Below, piece by piece: positions 8,980-16,822 of a DNA stretch of 64,000 nucleotides. The notes under the pieces are model-generated. The model ran no database searches. It saw nothing but the letters and a program-made list of their open reading frames with translations, and had not been told where the DNA came from. The position numbers were made by a program, and so were the translations under genes. Origin of the DNA: Sphingomonas sp. NFR04 (lineage in GTDB: Bacteria; Pseudomonadota; Alphaproteobacteria; Sphingomonadales; Sphingomonadaceae). Location of the stretch: NCBI RefSeq assembly GCF_900114095.1, contig NZ_FORV01000007.1, positions 62,001 through 126,000 on the forward strand, in the 5' to 3' direction. How positions within the stretch are numbered: position 1 is the stretch's first letter; every line of letters starts with the position of its first letter.

Positions 8980-10686
8980 TCACGGCTTGGCGTTTGCGGT
9001 TTCGACCTCGTAGACGGGTGCCAATGCATCGATCACCTCGCGCGCTGCGATCGCTCGCGTGGCGAACGCCTCATAACCGGGCGGCGGGCCTTCCGGACCG
9101 AATCGGATCACGCGCAAATTGACGATATAACCGGATGCTATGGGACGGCCGAATCCCATATAGCCGTACATCGAGCTACGCCCGACGGCATCCTTGTCGA
9201 GCAGCGCAAATCGATCCTTTCCGGCGGCCAGCGCTTCTTCCGCGGCTTTGAGAAGCGCCAGTTCCTCCACCACAGCCTCTGACGCGTTCATCCCTTCGAA
9301 GCTTACCAGTTGAACGACGCCGTCCATGTCGAGGATGAAGCCGTTGCCGCTGTCACCCAGAAGCGCCTTGGACGACGCGTATTTGGGGACACGCCCCCGC
9401 GTTTCGGGCGCCGGCGCGATACGATATAGCTGGTCGACGGTGAGCGGAATCGGGTCGCGGTCATGCCGCGCCTTCGCTTCCGTCAGGGTAGCTTCGAGCG
9501 CATCGAGCGCAGCATTGCTGGCCTTGGCCTCTCGAAGGGCGCGCAGCATCGCCAGGCCGCGGCCGTTGTGCGGAACGGACCTCCGCTCGGCTTCCTTCAG
9601 GAAAGCCTGAGTGTCTCCCCGTCGGGCGAGCTCCATCAACGTGGCATCCGCGCGCGCGGCAGCAAGTTGCTGCTTCAGCTCATAGTGATACGCCTGAAGA
9701 TAGCGGTGCGCATCGCGCTGGACGCGGGGCTGCTTGCTGCCGTTTGGCTGAAGGGGAAGATCCGCCTTCAGCGGCTCCAGGCGCTGCGCCAGTGCGTTCA
9801 GCAAGGCCCGGCTGTCTGCATCCCGCCCTTGCGCCGCGAGTGCGAAGCTCGTCAGCGTGTCGAACCGGAAGCGATCTACGAAAAGGCGTGCTAGAACCAG
9901 CGGATAGTCCTCCATCAGGAAGCCCGCCTGGTGCTGCTTGGGTGGGGTGAAATCGAGCTGCGCCCGGGTCTCGATTACCTTGGCCCAATCGAGCCGATCG
10001 GCAGCCGCTTCGAGCGGCACCCGGCGCATGTTCGGATTGAGCGTGGCATCGGCATCCAGCGCCGCATAGCGGGCGTCGGGGTTGCGCTCCGCATTGAACA
10101 GCATGACGTTTGCCAGCCGCTGGATGGCGCCGGAATAGGGACGCGCCTTGGCAGTCTCGCGGGTCAGCGTGGCAGCCCGCTCCGCCTGCCCTTCCGAAAG
10201 CACGAAATAGGCGCGGAGCAGCTGATTGCCGAGCCCCATCGAGCGCAGATAGAAGCGATCGCTCTCGATCGCACCCTCGGCATCGGCCGCGTCGAGATCC
10301 GCCTGCGCGCCCCGCTTGTCATTGGTTCCGAACCGATGAATCGCCCGCGCCCGCAACAGGCTCGCGCGCCGAATATGATATTGCGGCAGCAACCTCTCCG
10401 TGTTGGCGAGTGCATCGGTACAGGCCTCGATACCAAAGGCCGAGACCGTCATTCCGCGCAACCCGGTGTCGCCCGACTTCGGCTCCGGAATGAAAATTCC
10501 CAGAAACCCGGAAGCGGCCTTGGTGATGCCGTCCCCATTCCCGTTGGGCGCGCCATAGCCATCGCACGTCTGGAAATTCTGTGCTGCACCCGGCTTGAGA
10601 ACGGGTCCCTGCGCCTGAGCGTACCCCGACGACGCGTGCAACACCGCGGCGGCGACGCCGCTCGCTTGAACGAACCATTTCAGCAT
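8980..10686 (-). CDS. Secreted protein of unknown function, helical-repeat (TPR-like)
   Basis: A 568-residue protein with a signal peptide (MLKWFVQASGVAAAV, cleavage near AQAQ) if started at ATG 10686; an upstream start at 10722 would add 12 residues and spoil the signal. The body is rich in alanine, leucine and arginine with repeated helix-pair patterns (for example ADLDAADAEGAIESDRFYLR and AERAATLTRETAKARPYSG), consistent with TPR-like repeats, though I cannot assign a named family. The C-terminal ~150 residues (IAPAPETRGRVPKYASSK onward) include a segment resembling a TonB-C-like fold, a weak impression only. It is probably periplasmic. It stands alone between purD (convergent) and tRNA-Arg. 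Confidence 0.75.
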   Translation of the reverse strand: MLKWFVQASGVAAAVLHASSGYAQAQGPVLKPGAAQNFQTCDGYGAPNGNGDGITKAASGFLGIFIPEPKSGDTGLRGMTVSAFGIEACTDALANTERLLPQYHIRRASLLRARAIHRFGTNDKRGAQADLDAADAEGAIESDRFYLRSMGLGNQLLRAYFVLSEGQAERAATLTRETAKARPYSGAIQRLANVMLFNAERNPDARYAALDADATLNPNMRRVPLEAAADRLDWAKVIETRAQLDFTPPKQHQAGFLMEDYPLVLARLFVDRFRFDTLTSFALAAQGRDADSRALLNALAQRLEPLKADLPLQPNGSKQPRVQRDAHRYLQAYHYELKQQLAAARADATLMELARRGDTQAFLKEAERRSVPHNGRGLAMLRALREAKASNAALDALEATLTEAKARHDRDPIPLTVDQLYRIAPAPETRGRVPKYASSKALLGDSGNGFILDMDGVVQLVSFEGMNASEAVVEELALLKAAEEALAAGKDRFALLDKDAVGRSSMYGYMGFGRPIASGYIVNLRVIRFGPEGPPPGYEAFATRAIAAREVIDALAPVYEVETANAKP

Positions 10687-10822
10687 TTTTTGGCAAGCCC
10701 CCCTGCGTGGGGGACAGGTCATAGCAAAACCGTGATCGCCGTCTACCCGGCGATCACGATGGATTGCGCGCGCGACCCGCGGCGGAGCAGCCGCGTACCT
10801 AGACAGCGAGGGTGAGAGAAAT

Positions 10823-10899
10823 TGGCGCGCCCGGAACGATTCGAACGTCCGACCCTCAGATTCGTAGTCTGATGCTCTATCCAGCTGAGCTACGGGCGC
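10823..10899 (-). tRNA. tRNA-Arg (anticodon ACG)
   Basis: A 77-base cloverleaf on the minus strand with 7-bp acceptor stem GCGCCCG/CGGGCGC, D-arm TAGCTCAGCTGGATAGAGCA, anticodon loop CTACGAA with anticodon ACG, and T-arm GTTCGAATC. The terminal CCA is encoded. It reads CGU/CGC/CGA codons after deamination of A34 to inosine. Confidence 0.97.
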
Positions 10900-10914
10900 G
10901 CGGTGAGGTGCGGC

Positions 10915-10942
10915 GCCTAACCGAGGTTTGCAGGTAGCGCAA
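10915..10942 (-). promoter_or_regulatory. Possible promoter of tRNA-Arg
   Basis: On the minus strand TTGCGC (10937-10942) and TTAGGC (10915-10920) are 16 bp apart and end 15 bp before the tRNA 5' end. They are moderate matches to -35 and -10 boxes; position is the main support. Confidence 0.35.
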
Positions 10943-10962
10943 CCCCTTTTTGCATGCGTCCC

Positions 10963-11379
10963 TCAATTATCGCGATAGGGCAGCATGTCCTCGTCGAACG
11001 AGCGCGGCTCGCTGCAGTGCCAGGTCGCGCCGTCCCAGCGGTCCTCGCGGTCGTCATACTGGATCAGCGTGCCCACCGAGCAGCCCAGCGACGCCAGCTC
11101 GTCGCGACAGAAGGCAAGGCCACGCTCGAGATCGACGAGATCGACATCGAGGATCGCGCAGGCCGGGCGCCACTGGCCGGCATCGTCGAGTGTCTCGATC
11201 AGCGTGCCGCCGCCGCAGGTGCCGAGCCCGGCGATGCGCAGCTCGGCATCGAGGAACACGCCGTAGCGGCCCTCGCGCTCATGCGGATCCATGTCGCCGG
11301 GAAAGGCGACCGACACCGAATGCGTGTCGAGCGGCTCTGCCAGAAGGGCGTCGAGCCCGGGAAGGAACCGCTCGATCAT
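10963..11379 (-). CDS. Small acidic protein of unknown function, downstream of pheT
   Basis: A 138-residue cytoplasmic protein (MIERFLPGLDALL start) that I do not recognise. It has no signal peptide or membrane segment. Notable features are a GTCGGGTLIE segment mid-protein, two further cysteines (FCRDELASLGCS) and a C-terminal Trp/Asp-rich tail ending MLPYRDN. The ATG at 11379 lies 4 bases after the pheT stop and has GAGGA upstream, so it is almost certainly the last gene of the pheS-pheT operon. The longer frame to 11496 reads into pheT and is Arg-rich nonsense. Cotranscription suggests constitutive expression; no function is implied. Confidence 0.8.
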   Translation of the reverse strand: MIERFLPGLDALLAEPLDTHSVSVAFPGDMDPHEREGRYGVFLDAELRIAGLGTCGGGTLIETLDDAGQWRPACAILDVDLVDLERGLAFCRDELASLGCSVGTLIQYDDREDRWDGATWHCSEPRSFDEDMLPYRDN

Positions 11380-11383
11380 CGCA

Positions 11384-13807
11384 TCATCCTCGCAGGGTCG
11401 CCCCAAGCTTCGCCGCCGCCGCGACGACCTTGTCGGCCACTGCCTTGAGGTCCGCGTCGGTGAAGCTCTTTTCGCCCGGTTGGAGCGTGACTTCAATGGC
11501 CAACGACTTCTGCCCCTCCGGCACGCCCTGGCCGGTGAACCGGTCGAACAGCCGCGCGTCGACGATGGTCCCCTTGTCGGCCCCCTTCACGGCGCGGATG
11601 AGATCGCCGGCCGCCAGCGCGGTCGGCACCAGGAAGGCGAAGTCGCGGGTCACCGCCTGCAGCGCCGGCGGCGTGAAGGCCGGACGGGTGAAGCCGGCGG
11701 CCTTCTTGGCGGGCAGCGCGTCGAGGTGGATCTCCACCGCCGCCACCGCGCCGTCGAGGTCGAACGCCTTGAGCACGCTCGGGTGGACCATGCCGAAGCT
11801 GGCGAGCACGGTCTTGGGCCCCAGCCGCAGCGTCGCCGACTGGCCGGGATGATAGGCAGCACCCGCCTCGCCCATCACCTGCAGATTGGCGACCGGCGCG
11901 CCGGCGGCCTCGAGCAGTGCCAGCGCTTCGGCCTTGGCGTCGAACGCGTCGAAGGGCTGGGCCTTGCCGGCCTGCCAGCCGCGCGCCGTCTTGTGACCCG
12001 CCAGCACCACGCCAAGCGTCAGCCGCTCCTTGTCCGCCAGATAGCGGCGGCCGACCTCGAACAGGCGGACGCTGGTGGCGCCGCGCTTGAGGTTGCGCTC
12101 CGCCGCCGCCAGCAGCCCGGGCAGCAGCGAGGGGCGCATGACCTTCATGTCCTCGCTGATCGGGTTGGCGAGCGTCCAGGCGCCGCCGCCGAACACTTCG
12201 GCCTGCGACTCGGGGAGGAAGCTCCAGGTGATCGCCTCGTTCAGCCCGCGTGCGGCAGCGGTGCGGCGCATCCGGCGCTCGAGCTTCTGCTCGGGCGTGG
12301 CGGTGGGCGTCGCGACGCCGGGGGTGCGGGGCAGCGGGACCGACGGCACATTGTCGATACCGGCGATGCGGATCACTTCCTCGACGATGTCGGCCGGGCC
12401 GTCGATGTCGCGGCGCCAGCTCGGCGCGGTGACGCGGAACGCCTCAAAGCCGCCGTCGAGCGCCACGGGATCGCCATTGCCGTCGAGCGGCTGCACGACG
12501 AAGCCGAGGCTTTCGAGGATCTCGACCTGCTGCTCAGCAGGAACGGCGAGGCCACCCAGCGTTTCCGCCAGGTTCGGATCATAGCCGACGACCGCGCCCA
12601 CCTTGGGCGGCGTGCCGCTGCGCGTAACCTCGCTGGGCGTACCGCCGCACAGCGCCAGCACCAGCCGGGTGGCGATCGTCAGCCCCTCGTCGAGGAACTC
12701 GGGATCGACACCGCGCTCGAAGCGGGTGCGGGCATCGCTGGTCAGCAGCAGCTTCTGGCCGGTGCGGGCGATATGCTCGGGATCGAAATAGGCGCATTCG
12801 ATCAGCACGTCGGTGGTGTCGTCCGAACAGCCCGAATGCTCGCCGCCCATGATGCCGCCGATGTCGTGGACCGCCACGTCGTCGGCGATCACGGTCATGC
12901 TGTCGGTGAGCGTGTAGCTCTTGCCGTTCAGCGCCAGCACGGTCTCGCCGTCCTTCGCCTTGCGCGCGACCAGCCCGCCCGAGAGCTTGGCCATGTCATA
13001 GACATGGAGCGGACGCCCCAGCCCGAACATCACGAAGTTGGTGATGTCGACCAGCGCGGAAATGGGCTTCTGCCCCACCGCCTTCAGGCGCTGCTGCAGC
13101 CAGTCCGGCGACGGCCCGTTCTTCACGCCGCGCACCACCTGGCCGTAGAAGGCCGGGCAGCCTGCGGTGTCGTCGGTGCGCACGTCGGGGCCCGCGCCCT
13201 GCGGCGCAATCGTCGGCAGACCGGCGACCACGGCATCGAGCGACTTGAGCGTGCCAAGGCCCGCTGCGGCGAGGTCGCGCGCGATGCCGCGCACGCCCAT
13301 GCAGTCCTGGCGGTTCGGCGTAATCGACACGTCGATGACGGGATCGTCGAGACCCGCATAATCGGCATAGGCCGTGCCCACCGGCGCGTCTTCGGGCAGC
13401 TCGATGATGCCGTCATGGTCCTCGCCGAGCTCCAGCTCCATCGTCGAGCACATCATGCCGTTCGATTCGACGCCGCGAATCGCCGAGACCTTGAGCTGCA
13501 TGCCGTTGGCCGGCACCACCGCGCCGGGCAGGCCGAGCACGCCGACGAGGCCCGCCCGCGCGTTCGGCGCACCGCAGACGACCTGCAGCACGCCGTCGCC
13601 GGTCTCGACGCTCAGCACCTGCAGCTTGTCGGCCTGCGGATGGCGCTCGGCGGTCAGCACGCGGGCGACGCGGAAGCCGGACAATCGCTCGGCGGGATTC
13701 TCGACGTCCTCGACTTCGAGGCCGACACGCGTCAGCGCCTCGAGGATCTCGGGCAGCGAGGCCTCCGTCTCCAGATGCTCCTTGAGCCAGCTAAGGGTGA
13801 ACTTCAT
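11384..13807 (-). CDS. pheT: Phenylalanine--tRNA ligase beta subunit
   Basis: An 807-residue beta subunit of the (alpha-beta)2 enzyme that charges tRNA-Phe. The start [15 protein letters not shown] is the conserved PheT N-terminus. An EMAP/tRNA-binding-like domain (~40-150, [18 protein letters not shown]), the B3/B4 editing domain (~200-400), B5 and the catalytic-like module follow, and it ends in a ferredoxin-fold anticodon-binding domain ([20 protein letters not shown]). The length is close to the usual ~800. Its ATG overlaps the pheS stop by 4 bases. It sits downstream of pheS and upstream of the 138-residue unknown gene. Confidence 0.97.
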   Translation of the reverse strand: MKFTLSWLKEHLETEASLPEILEALTRVGLEVEDVENPAERLSGFRVARVLTAERHPQADKLQVLSVETGDGVLQVVCGAPNARAGLVGVLGLPGAVVPANGMQLKVSAIRGVESNGMMCSTMELELGEDHDGIIELPEDAPVGTAYADYAGLDDPVIDVSITPNRQDCMGVRGIARDLAAAGLGTLKSLDAVVAGLPTIAPQGAGPDVRTDDTAGCPAFYGQVVRGVKNGPSPDWLQQRLKAVGQKPISALVDITNFVMFGLGRPLHVYDMAKLSGGLVARKAKDGETVLALNGKSYTLTDSMTVIADDVAVHDIGGIMGGEHSGCSDDTTDVLIECAYFDPEHIARTGQKLLLTSDARTRFERGVDPEFLDEGLTIATRLVLALCGGTPSEVTRSGTPPKVGAVVGYDPNLAETLGGLAVPAEQQVEILESLGFVVQPLDGNGDPVALDGGFEAFRVTAPSWRRDIDGPADIVEEVIRIAGIDNVPSVPLPRTPGVATPTATPEQKLERRMRRTAAARGLNEAITWSFLPESQAEVFGGGAWTLANPISEDMKVMRPSLLPGLLAAAERNLKRGATSVRLFEVGRRYLADKERLTLGVVLAGHKTARGWQAGKAQPFDAFDAKAEALALLEAAGAPVANLQVMGEAGAAYHPGQSATLRLGPKTVLASFGMVHPSVLKAFDLDGAVAAVEIHLDALPAKKAAGFTRPAFTPPALQAVTRDFAFLVPTALAAGDLIRAVKGADKGTIVDARLFDRFTGQGVPEGQKSLAIEVTLQPGEKSFTDADLKAVADKVVAAAAKLGATLRG

Positions 13808-14889
13808 GCGCCGACTCCCCCGCTCAGCGTGGGCACGTCGAGGGCCGAGAAGCCGTAATGCTTGAGCCAGCGCAGATCGCCGTCGAAGAAGGGGCGCAAG
13901 TCGTCCATCCCATATTTGAGCATCGCCAGCCGGTCGACGCCGGTGCCGAAGGCGAAGCCCTGCCATTCGTCCGGATCGAGCCCACAGGCCTCGATCACCC
14001 GCCGGTGCACCATGCCGCTGCCCAGCACTTCCATCCAGCCGCCGCCGGGCGCGTCGCCGCTGCCGCCAATCACGCGCTTGCCGTCCTTCCAGGTGAAGCC
14101 GACATCGACTTCGGCCGAAGGCTCGGTGAAGGGGAAATAGCTGGGACGCAGGCGCAGCACGATGTCGTCGCGCTCGAAGAACGCCTTGAGGAAGGTCTCC
14201 AGCGTCCATTTCAGGTGGCCGAGGGTGATGCCCTTGTCGATCACCAGGCCTTCGATCTGGTGGAACATCGGCGTGTGCGTCGCATCCGAATCCGAACGAT
14301 AGACGCGGCCCGGCGCGATGATGCGGATCGGCGGCTTGCTGCTCGTCATCGTGCGGATCTGCACGGGGCTGGTGTGCGTGCGCAGCACCATCGGGCGCTC
14401 ATGCTCGCCGGCGATGTAGAAAGTGTCGTGCATGGCGCGCGCCGGATGCGTCTCCGGAATGTTGAGCGCGGTGAAATTGTGCCAGTCGTCCTCGACCTCG
14501 GGGCCGGTGGCGACCGCGAAGCCCAGATCGGCGAAGATCTCGGCCAGCTCGTCCATCACCTGGCTGACCGGGTGGACCGAGCCCGGCGCGACGCCGTCGA
14601 CCGGCAGCGTCATGTCCACCGTCTCGCTGGCAAGACGCGCATCGAGCACGGCCTGCTCGAGAGCGGCCTTGCGCGTGGCGATCGCTTCGGTGACCGCCTC
14701 CCGGCGCGCATGGATCGCCGGAGCGACGGCCTGTCGCTCCTCCGGACTCAGCTTGCCCAGCGTCTTCAGCTCGGCGGTGATGACGCCCGCCTTGCCGAGC
14801 ATCTCGACGCGGATGTCTTCCAGCGCGGCAAGCGTGTCGCACTGCCGGATACGGTCCAGGATCGCTTCTTGCGGGTCCAGCTCTGCCAC
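13804..14889 (-). CDS. pheS: Phenylalanine--tRNA ligase alpha subunit
   Basis: A 361-residue catalytic subunit. The N-terminal coiled coil (~1-90) contacts tRNA-Phe. The class II synthetase core shows motif 2 ([12 protein letters not shown] and [20 protein letters not shown]) and motif 3 near [14 protein letters not shown] and [17 protein letters not shown]. The start codon is GTG (14887-14889) with GGAG six bases upstream. That GGAG lies at the end of the preceding GIY-YIG gene, whose stop is 3 bases upstream and whose last codons come from a palindromic repeat. The usual attenuator-type leader of pheST operons is therefore absent here. Confidence 0.97.
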   Translation of the reverse strand: MAELDPQEAILDRIRQCDTLAALEDIRVEMLGKAGVITAELKTLGKLSPEERQAVAPAIHARREAVTEAIATRKAALEQAVLDARLASETVDMTLPVDGVAPGSVHPVSQVMDELAEIFADLGFAVATGPEVEDDWHNFTALNIPETHPARAMHDTFYIAGEHERPMVLRTHTSPVQIRTMTSSKPPIRIIAPGRVYRSDSDATHTPMFHQIEGLVIDKGITLGHLKWTLETFLKAFFERDDIVLRLRPSYFPFTEPSAEVDVGFTWKDGKRVIGGSGDAPGGGWMEVLGSGMVHRRVIEACGLDPDEWQGFAFGTGVDRLAMLKYGMDDLRPFFDGDLRWLKHYGFSALDVPTLSGGVGA

Positions 14890-14892
14890 AGT

Positions 14893-15240
14893 CTACTCCG
14901 TCATCCCCGCGGAGGCGGGGATCCATTTTCCAGTCGGTTGCCGGGGCTCGAACCCTAGTCCGATCGCGAGGTCAACCCATTGCGGGTTGCTGCGCTCGAT
15001 CAGGGAAAGCTTCCAGTCCCGATTCCACTTCTTGATCCGCTTTTCCCGAAGGATGGCGGCGCTCATGTCTTCATGCACTTCGAACCAGACGAGGCGGGCG
15101 ATCTCGTGCTCGGCGGTGAAGCCTTGGGTGACCTTCTCGCGGTGCTGGTAGAGGCGGCCCAGCAGGTTGGAGGTTACCCCGGTGTAGAGGGTCCCGTGCC
15201 GACGACTGGCGAGGATGTATACACACGGTTGCTTGTCCAC
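14893..15240 (-). CDS. GIY-YIG nuclease family protein
   Basis: A 115-residue single-domain GIY-YIG protein of the YhbQ/UPF0213-like group. The first strand-pair motif is CVYILASRRHGTLYTGVTSN (GIY = VYI, YIG = YTG), then LLGRLYQHREKVTQGF and WFEVHEDMSAAILREKRIK with the catalytic-type Glu/Arg. Such proteins are presumed structure-specific DNA nucleases. The start is GTG 15240. The C-terminal ~10 residues (WIPASAGMTE) are encoded by a palindromic repeat that runs into the pheS ribosome binding site, so the native C-terminus has probably been replaced or extended. Further repeat copies flank the 5' side. Confidence 0.9.
   Translation of the reverse strand: MDKQPCVYILASRRHGTLYTGVTSNLLGRLYQHREKVTQGFTAEHEIARLVWFEVHEDMSAAILREKRIKKWNRDWKLSLIERSNPQWVDLAIGLGFEPRQPTGKWIPASAGMTE
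14899..14926. repeat. Palindromic repeat, single copy (GTCATCCCCGCGGAGGCGGGG type)
   Basis: CGTCATCCCCGCGGAGGCGG and the following GGATCCAT form a hairpin (ATCCCCGC/GCGGGGAT). It matches the pair at 15260-15356. It encodes the last residues of the GIY-YIG protein and borders the pheS Shine-Dalgarno sequence. Confidence 0.85.
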
Positions 15241-15259
15241 GCCCTCTCCCCCACCCCCT

Positions 15260-15356
15260 CGTCATCCTCGCGAAGGCGGGGATCCATTGCCCGTGCCGAT
15301 CCAGCAGGAGCCGCACCCGCTGAGTCAATGGATTCCCGCCTTCGCGGGAATGACGA
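15260..15356. repeat. Inverted doublet of the GTCATNC-type palindromic repeat
   Basis: Copy one (15260-15288, GTCATCCTCGCGAAGGCGGG then GATCCATTG) and copy two (15326-15356, CAATGGATTCCCGCCTTCGC then GGGAATGACGAC) are inverted copies of the same ~28-bp palindrome, about 37 bp apart. This is a REP-like doublet. It separates the LysE gene from the GIY-YIG gene. Confidence 0.85.
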
Positions 15357-15376
15357 CTGGGGGGTGTTGGGCTTGA

Positions 15377-16000
15377 CTACACCCGGCTGCCTAGCAGCGC
15401 CGCACCGAACGCTACAAACACGCCGCCCGTCACCCGGTTGAACATCCGTTGCCGCGCCGCGGGTGCCAGCCAGGCTGCGAGCGAGCGACCGCCCAGCGCG
15501 TAAACCGAGAACCAGAAGGCCTCGATCACCGCGAAGGTCGCGATCAGGATCGCCAGCTGCGGCAGGAACGGGCGGTGCACGTCCAGGAACTGCGGGAACA
15601 GCGCCGCGGCGAAGACGATCAGCTTGGGGTTGGACAGCCCCGTGCCGAGTCCGGTCAGATAGCGCGCACGCGCCGACTGGCGCACCGGCACCGGTGCGTC
15701 GGCATGGGCCTCCTCCACCGGCGCGCGCCAGGCCTTGATGCCCAGCCACAGCAGATAGGCGACCCCGGCATAGCGCAGCACGTCGTACAGCCCCGGCGAC
15801 GCCTTGAGCAGCGCCCCCAGCCCCGCCGCCGAGGCGATCAGGCAGAACATATTCGCGCTCATCAGCCCCGCGGTGGTCGGCAGCACGCTGCGTGCGCCCT
15901 CGCGGATGCTCTGCACCATCACGTGGAGCATGTTCGGCCCCGGCGTCATCGACACGAAAAACACGGCGGTGACGTAGAGCCACCAGGTCTTCATCGCCAC
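15377..16000 (-). CDS. LysE/RhtB family amino-acid exporter
   Basis: A 207-residue inner-membrane translocator with about six hydrophobic segments. The N-terminal family signature FFVSMTPGPNMLHVMVQSIR is clear, as is GLSNPKLIVFAAALFPQF, typical of LysE/RhtB exporters of amino acids such as threonine, homoserine lactone or lysine. The start is ATG 16000; a second ATG two codons later is possible. It lies between rplT and the GIY-YIG gene, separated from rplT by a strong terminator, so it is likely expressed from its own promoter. The transported substrate is unknown. Confidence 0.92.
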   Translation of the reverse strand: MAMKTWWLYVTAVFFVSMTPGPNMLHVMVQSIREGARSVLPTTAGLMSANMFCLIASAAGLGALLKASPGLYDVLRYAGVAYLLWLGIKAWRAPVEEAHADAPVPVRQSARARYLTGLGTGLSNPKLIVFAAALFPQFLDVHRPFLPQLAILIATFAVIEAFWFSVYALGGRSLAAWLAPAARQRMFNRVTGGVFVAFGAALLGSRV

Positions 16001-16027
16001 GGGATCGCCTCCCCCCGGGTTGGAATG

Positions 16028-16060
16028 AAAAAGGGCGCCGAAGCCGCAGCCTCGACGCCC
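16028..16060 (-). terminator. Rho-independent terminator of rpmI-rplT
   Basis: On the minus strand a GGGCG...CGCCC stem with inner CGA/TCG and GC pairs (positions 16060 to 16033) is followed by five T residues (16032-16028). It lies 27 bp after the rplT stop and just before the LysE gene start. Confidence 0.9.
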
Positions 16061-16086
16061 CTATATCAGCTTGCGCGCAGGTCCGC

Positions 16087-16452
16087 TCAGGCGGCCTGGG
16101 GCAGTGCCGCCTTCGCCTGCGCGATGATGGCGCTAAATGCGTCACCTTCGTGCATCGCGATGTCGGCCAGGACCTTCCGGTCCAGTTCGACACCCGCCAG
16201 CTTCAGGCCGTGCATGAACTGCGAATAGGTCAGGCCTTCGGCGCGCACACCAGCGTTGATGCGCTGGATCCACAGGGCGCGGAAGCTGCGCTTCTTTACC
16301 TTGCGATCGCGATAGGCGTACTGGCCGGCCTTTTCGACAGCCTGGCGCGCGATGCGGATGGTGTTCTTGCGACGGCCATAATAGCCCTTCGCCTGATCCA
16401 AAATCCGCTTATGCTTCGCCTTGGTGGTCGTGCCACGCTTCACTCGTGCCAT
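16087..16452 (-). CDS. rplT: 50S ribosomal protein L20
   Basis: A 121-residue basic ribosomal protein needed for early assembly of the large subunit. [20 protein letters not shown] and [19 protein letters not shown] are the standard L20 N-terminal signature, and the globular C-terminal half ([20 protein letters not shown]) is complete. The start ATG 16452 follows a purine-rich ribosome binding site. It is 14 bp downstream of rpmI with which it forms an operon, ended by the terminator at 16028-16060. Confidence 0.99.
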   Translation of the reverse strand: MARVKRGTTTKAKHKRILDQAKGYYGRRKNTIRIARQAVEKAGQYAYRDRKVKKRSFRALWIQRINAGVRAEGLTYSQFMHGLKLAGVELDRKVLADIAMHEGDAFSAIIAQAKAALPQAA

Positions 16453-16466
16453 TTTTCAGGACTCCC

Positions 16467-16670
16467 TTACTTCAGGCCGTACGGCGCCCACGCGACAACG
16501 CGCGCGACGTCTGCATCGGCCAGCACGGAAGTGCCGCGATTGGTACGGATATACTTGGAATTGTGCGAAATCAGGCGGTGGCGCTTGCCGGCGACGCCAT
16601 GCTTCACCTTGCCGGTGGCGGTGAACTTGAAGCGCTTCTTCACACCGCTCTTGGTCTTGAGCTTGGGCAT
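16467..16670 (-). CDS. rpmI: 50S ribosomal protein L35
   Basis: A 67-residue basic ribosomal protein. [20 protein letters not shown] and the [12 protein letters not shown]-like segment are diagnostic. It is the first gene of the rpmI-rplT operon. infC, which often precedes rpmI, is not present upstream; a divergent AsmA-like gene is there instead. No leader long enough for L20 autoregulation is obvious in the 152 bp to the next gene. Confidence 0.98.
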   Translation of the reverse strand: MPKLKTKSGVKKRFKFTATGKVKHGVAGKRHRLISHNSKYIRTNRGTSVLADADVARVVAWAPYGLK

Positions 16671-16822
16671 TTTCGTCTCCTTATGGTTCGACGATTGCAG
16701 ACAGCCGCGGCAGCCCTATTAGCCGGACGGTCCCTCGATCGCGGAAAGCGGGGCCCTTAGCGGATGGTTCGGCGATATGCAACCACCGGGGAACCGCGGG
16801 AGCCCCGAGGATTTGGAAGATC

